Source: Deltaproteobacteria bacterium (GTDB lineage Bacteria; Myxococcota; Myxococcia; Myxococcales; 40CM-4-68-19). Taken from it: a stretch of DNA of 6,317 bases. Below the pieces are notes generated by a model. That model ran no database searches and was not told where the DNA came from. It saw nothing but the letters and a program-made list of their open reading frames with translations. A program made the translations under genes and the position numbers. Below are positions 6,174 to 6,317 of the stretch, piece by piece (positions within the stretch are counted from its first letter, which is position 1; every line of letters starts with the position of its first letter). The DNA lies in assembly GCA_018266095.1 (NCBI GenBank), contig JAFEBC010000298.1, positions 1 through 6,317 of the forward strand. The letters are read 5' to 3'.

Positions 6174-6229
6174 TTGCGCATCCTCCCCGCAGCCTGAGCG
6201 GCGCCCGTTTCTGGCCGCAACGAGGACGC

Positions 6230-6317
6230 ATGCGCTCGATCTTGACCTGCCTGTTCGTGTTCGCGCTCTCCAGCACCGTCCGCGCCGAGGAGCCGCCCGC
6301 GGCCACTCTCGCGGCCA
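6230..6317 (+). CDS. start of a secreted protein with Sec signal peptide (3' partial), function unknown
   Basis: Only 29 codons are inside the window. The ATG at 6230 follows GAGGA at 6222-6226, a purine-rich Shine-Dalgarno-like site with unusually short spacing (3 bases). The translation begins MRSILTCLFVFALSSTVRAE: a positive residue (R2), a hydrophobic core at about residues 4-14, and VRA before EEPPAA, a good signal peptidase I site after residue 19. C7 is too early and not in a lipobox. The visible part cannot identify the protein. It has its own upstream region with repeats, so it probably starts a new transcription unit rather than belonging to the 3602-6087 cluster. Confidence 0.65.
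   Translation, partial: MRSILTCLFVFALSSTVRAEEPPAATLAA

Noticed and set aside
5251..6306. Long minus-strand open frame (351 codons) opposite the DUF2071 gene
   Set aside because: It is low-complexity Arg/Ala/His-rich and lies antisense to a recognisable family and across the intergenic repeats, so it is a GC-bias shadow.

Overview
The window is GC-rich DNA with strong G/C preference at third codon positions. Genes are densely packed, with short gaps and one start/stop overlap. The protein types fit a myxobacterium-like (Myxococcota / former Deltaproteobacteria) chromosome: a large exported CehA/McbA-type metallohydrolase with beta-sandwich domains, a soluble transhydrogenase, a GT-C-like membrane protein and a DUF2071 protein. 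This assignment is an inference from composition and gene style; no rRNA or other marker gene is present. I see no tRNA, rRNA, CRISPR array, insertion sequence or phage gene.

Layout from left to right. (1) Bases 1-1970, plus strand: the 3' part of a large multidomain CehA/McbA-family PHP-type metallohydrolase whose start lies outside the window. (2) Bases 2010-3449, minus strand: a complete soluble (Si-specific) pyridine nucleotide transhydrogenase, sthA, convergent with gene 1 across a 39-bp gap. (3) Bases 3450-3601: a 152-bp divergent promoter region with a spaced inverted repeat. (4) Bases 3602-6087, plus strand: a probable three-gene unit made of a 57-codon small secreted or membrane-anchored protein with an excellent Shine-Dalgarno sequence, a 525-residue polytopic membrane protein resembling GT-C glycosyltransferases (TTG start), and a 240-residue DUF2071/YqjF-like protein joined by an ATGA overlap. 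(5) Bases 6088-6229: a 142-bp intergenic region with two 22-bp tandem repeats and an 11-bp-spaced CTTGACG repeat that is also part of a palindrome. (6) Base 6230 to the end: the first 29 codons of a new gene with a signal peptide.

The enzymes at the left are not obviously linked to each other. SthA would act in cytoplasmic NADH/NADPH balance; the metallohydrolase probably acts outside the cytoplasm. The 3602-6087 cluster is the least explained part: a tiny exported peptide, a putative membrane glycosyltransferase-like protein in the same reading frame behind two tandem stops, and a cytoplasmic acetoacetate-decarboxylase-fold protein. The repeat-rich region before the last gene is the best candidate for an unrecognised regulatory site. 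Nothing here amounts to clear proof of a new system.
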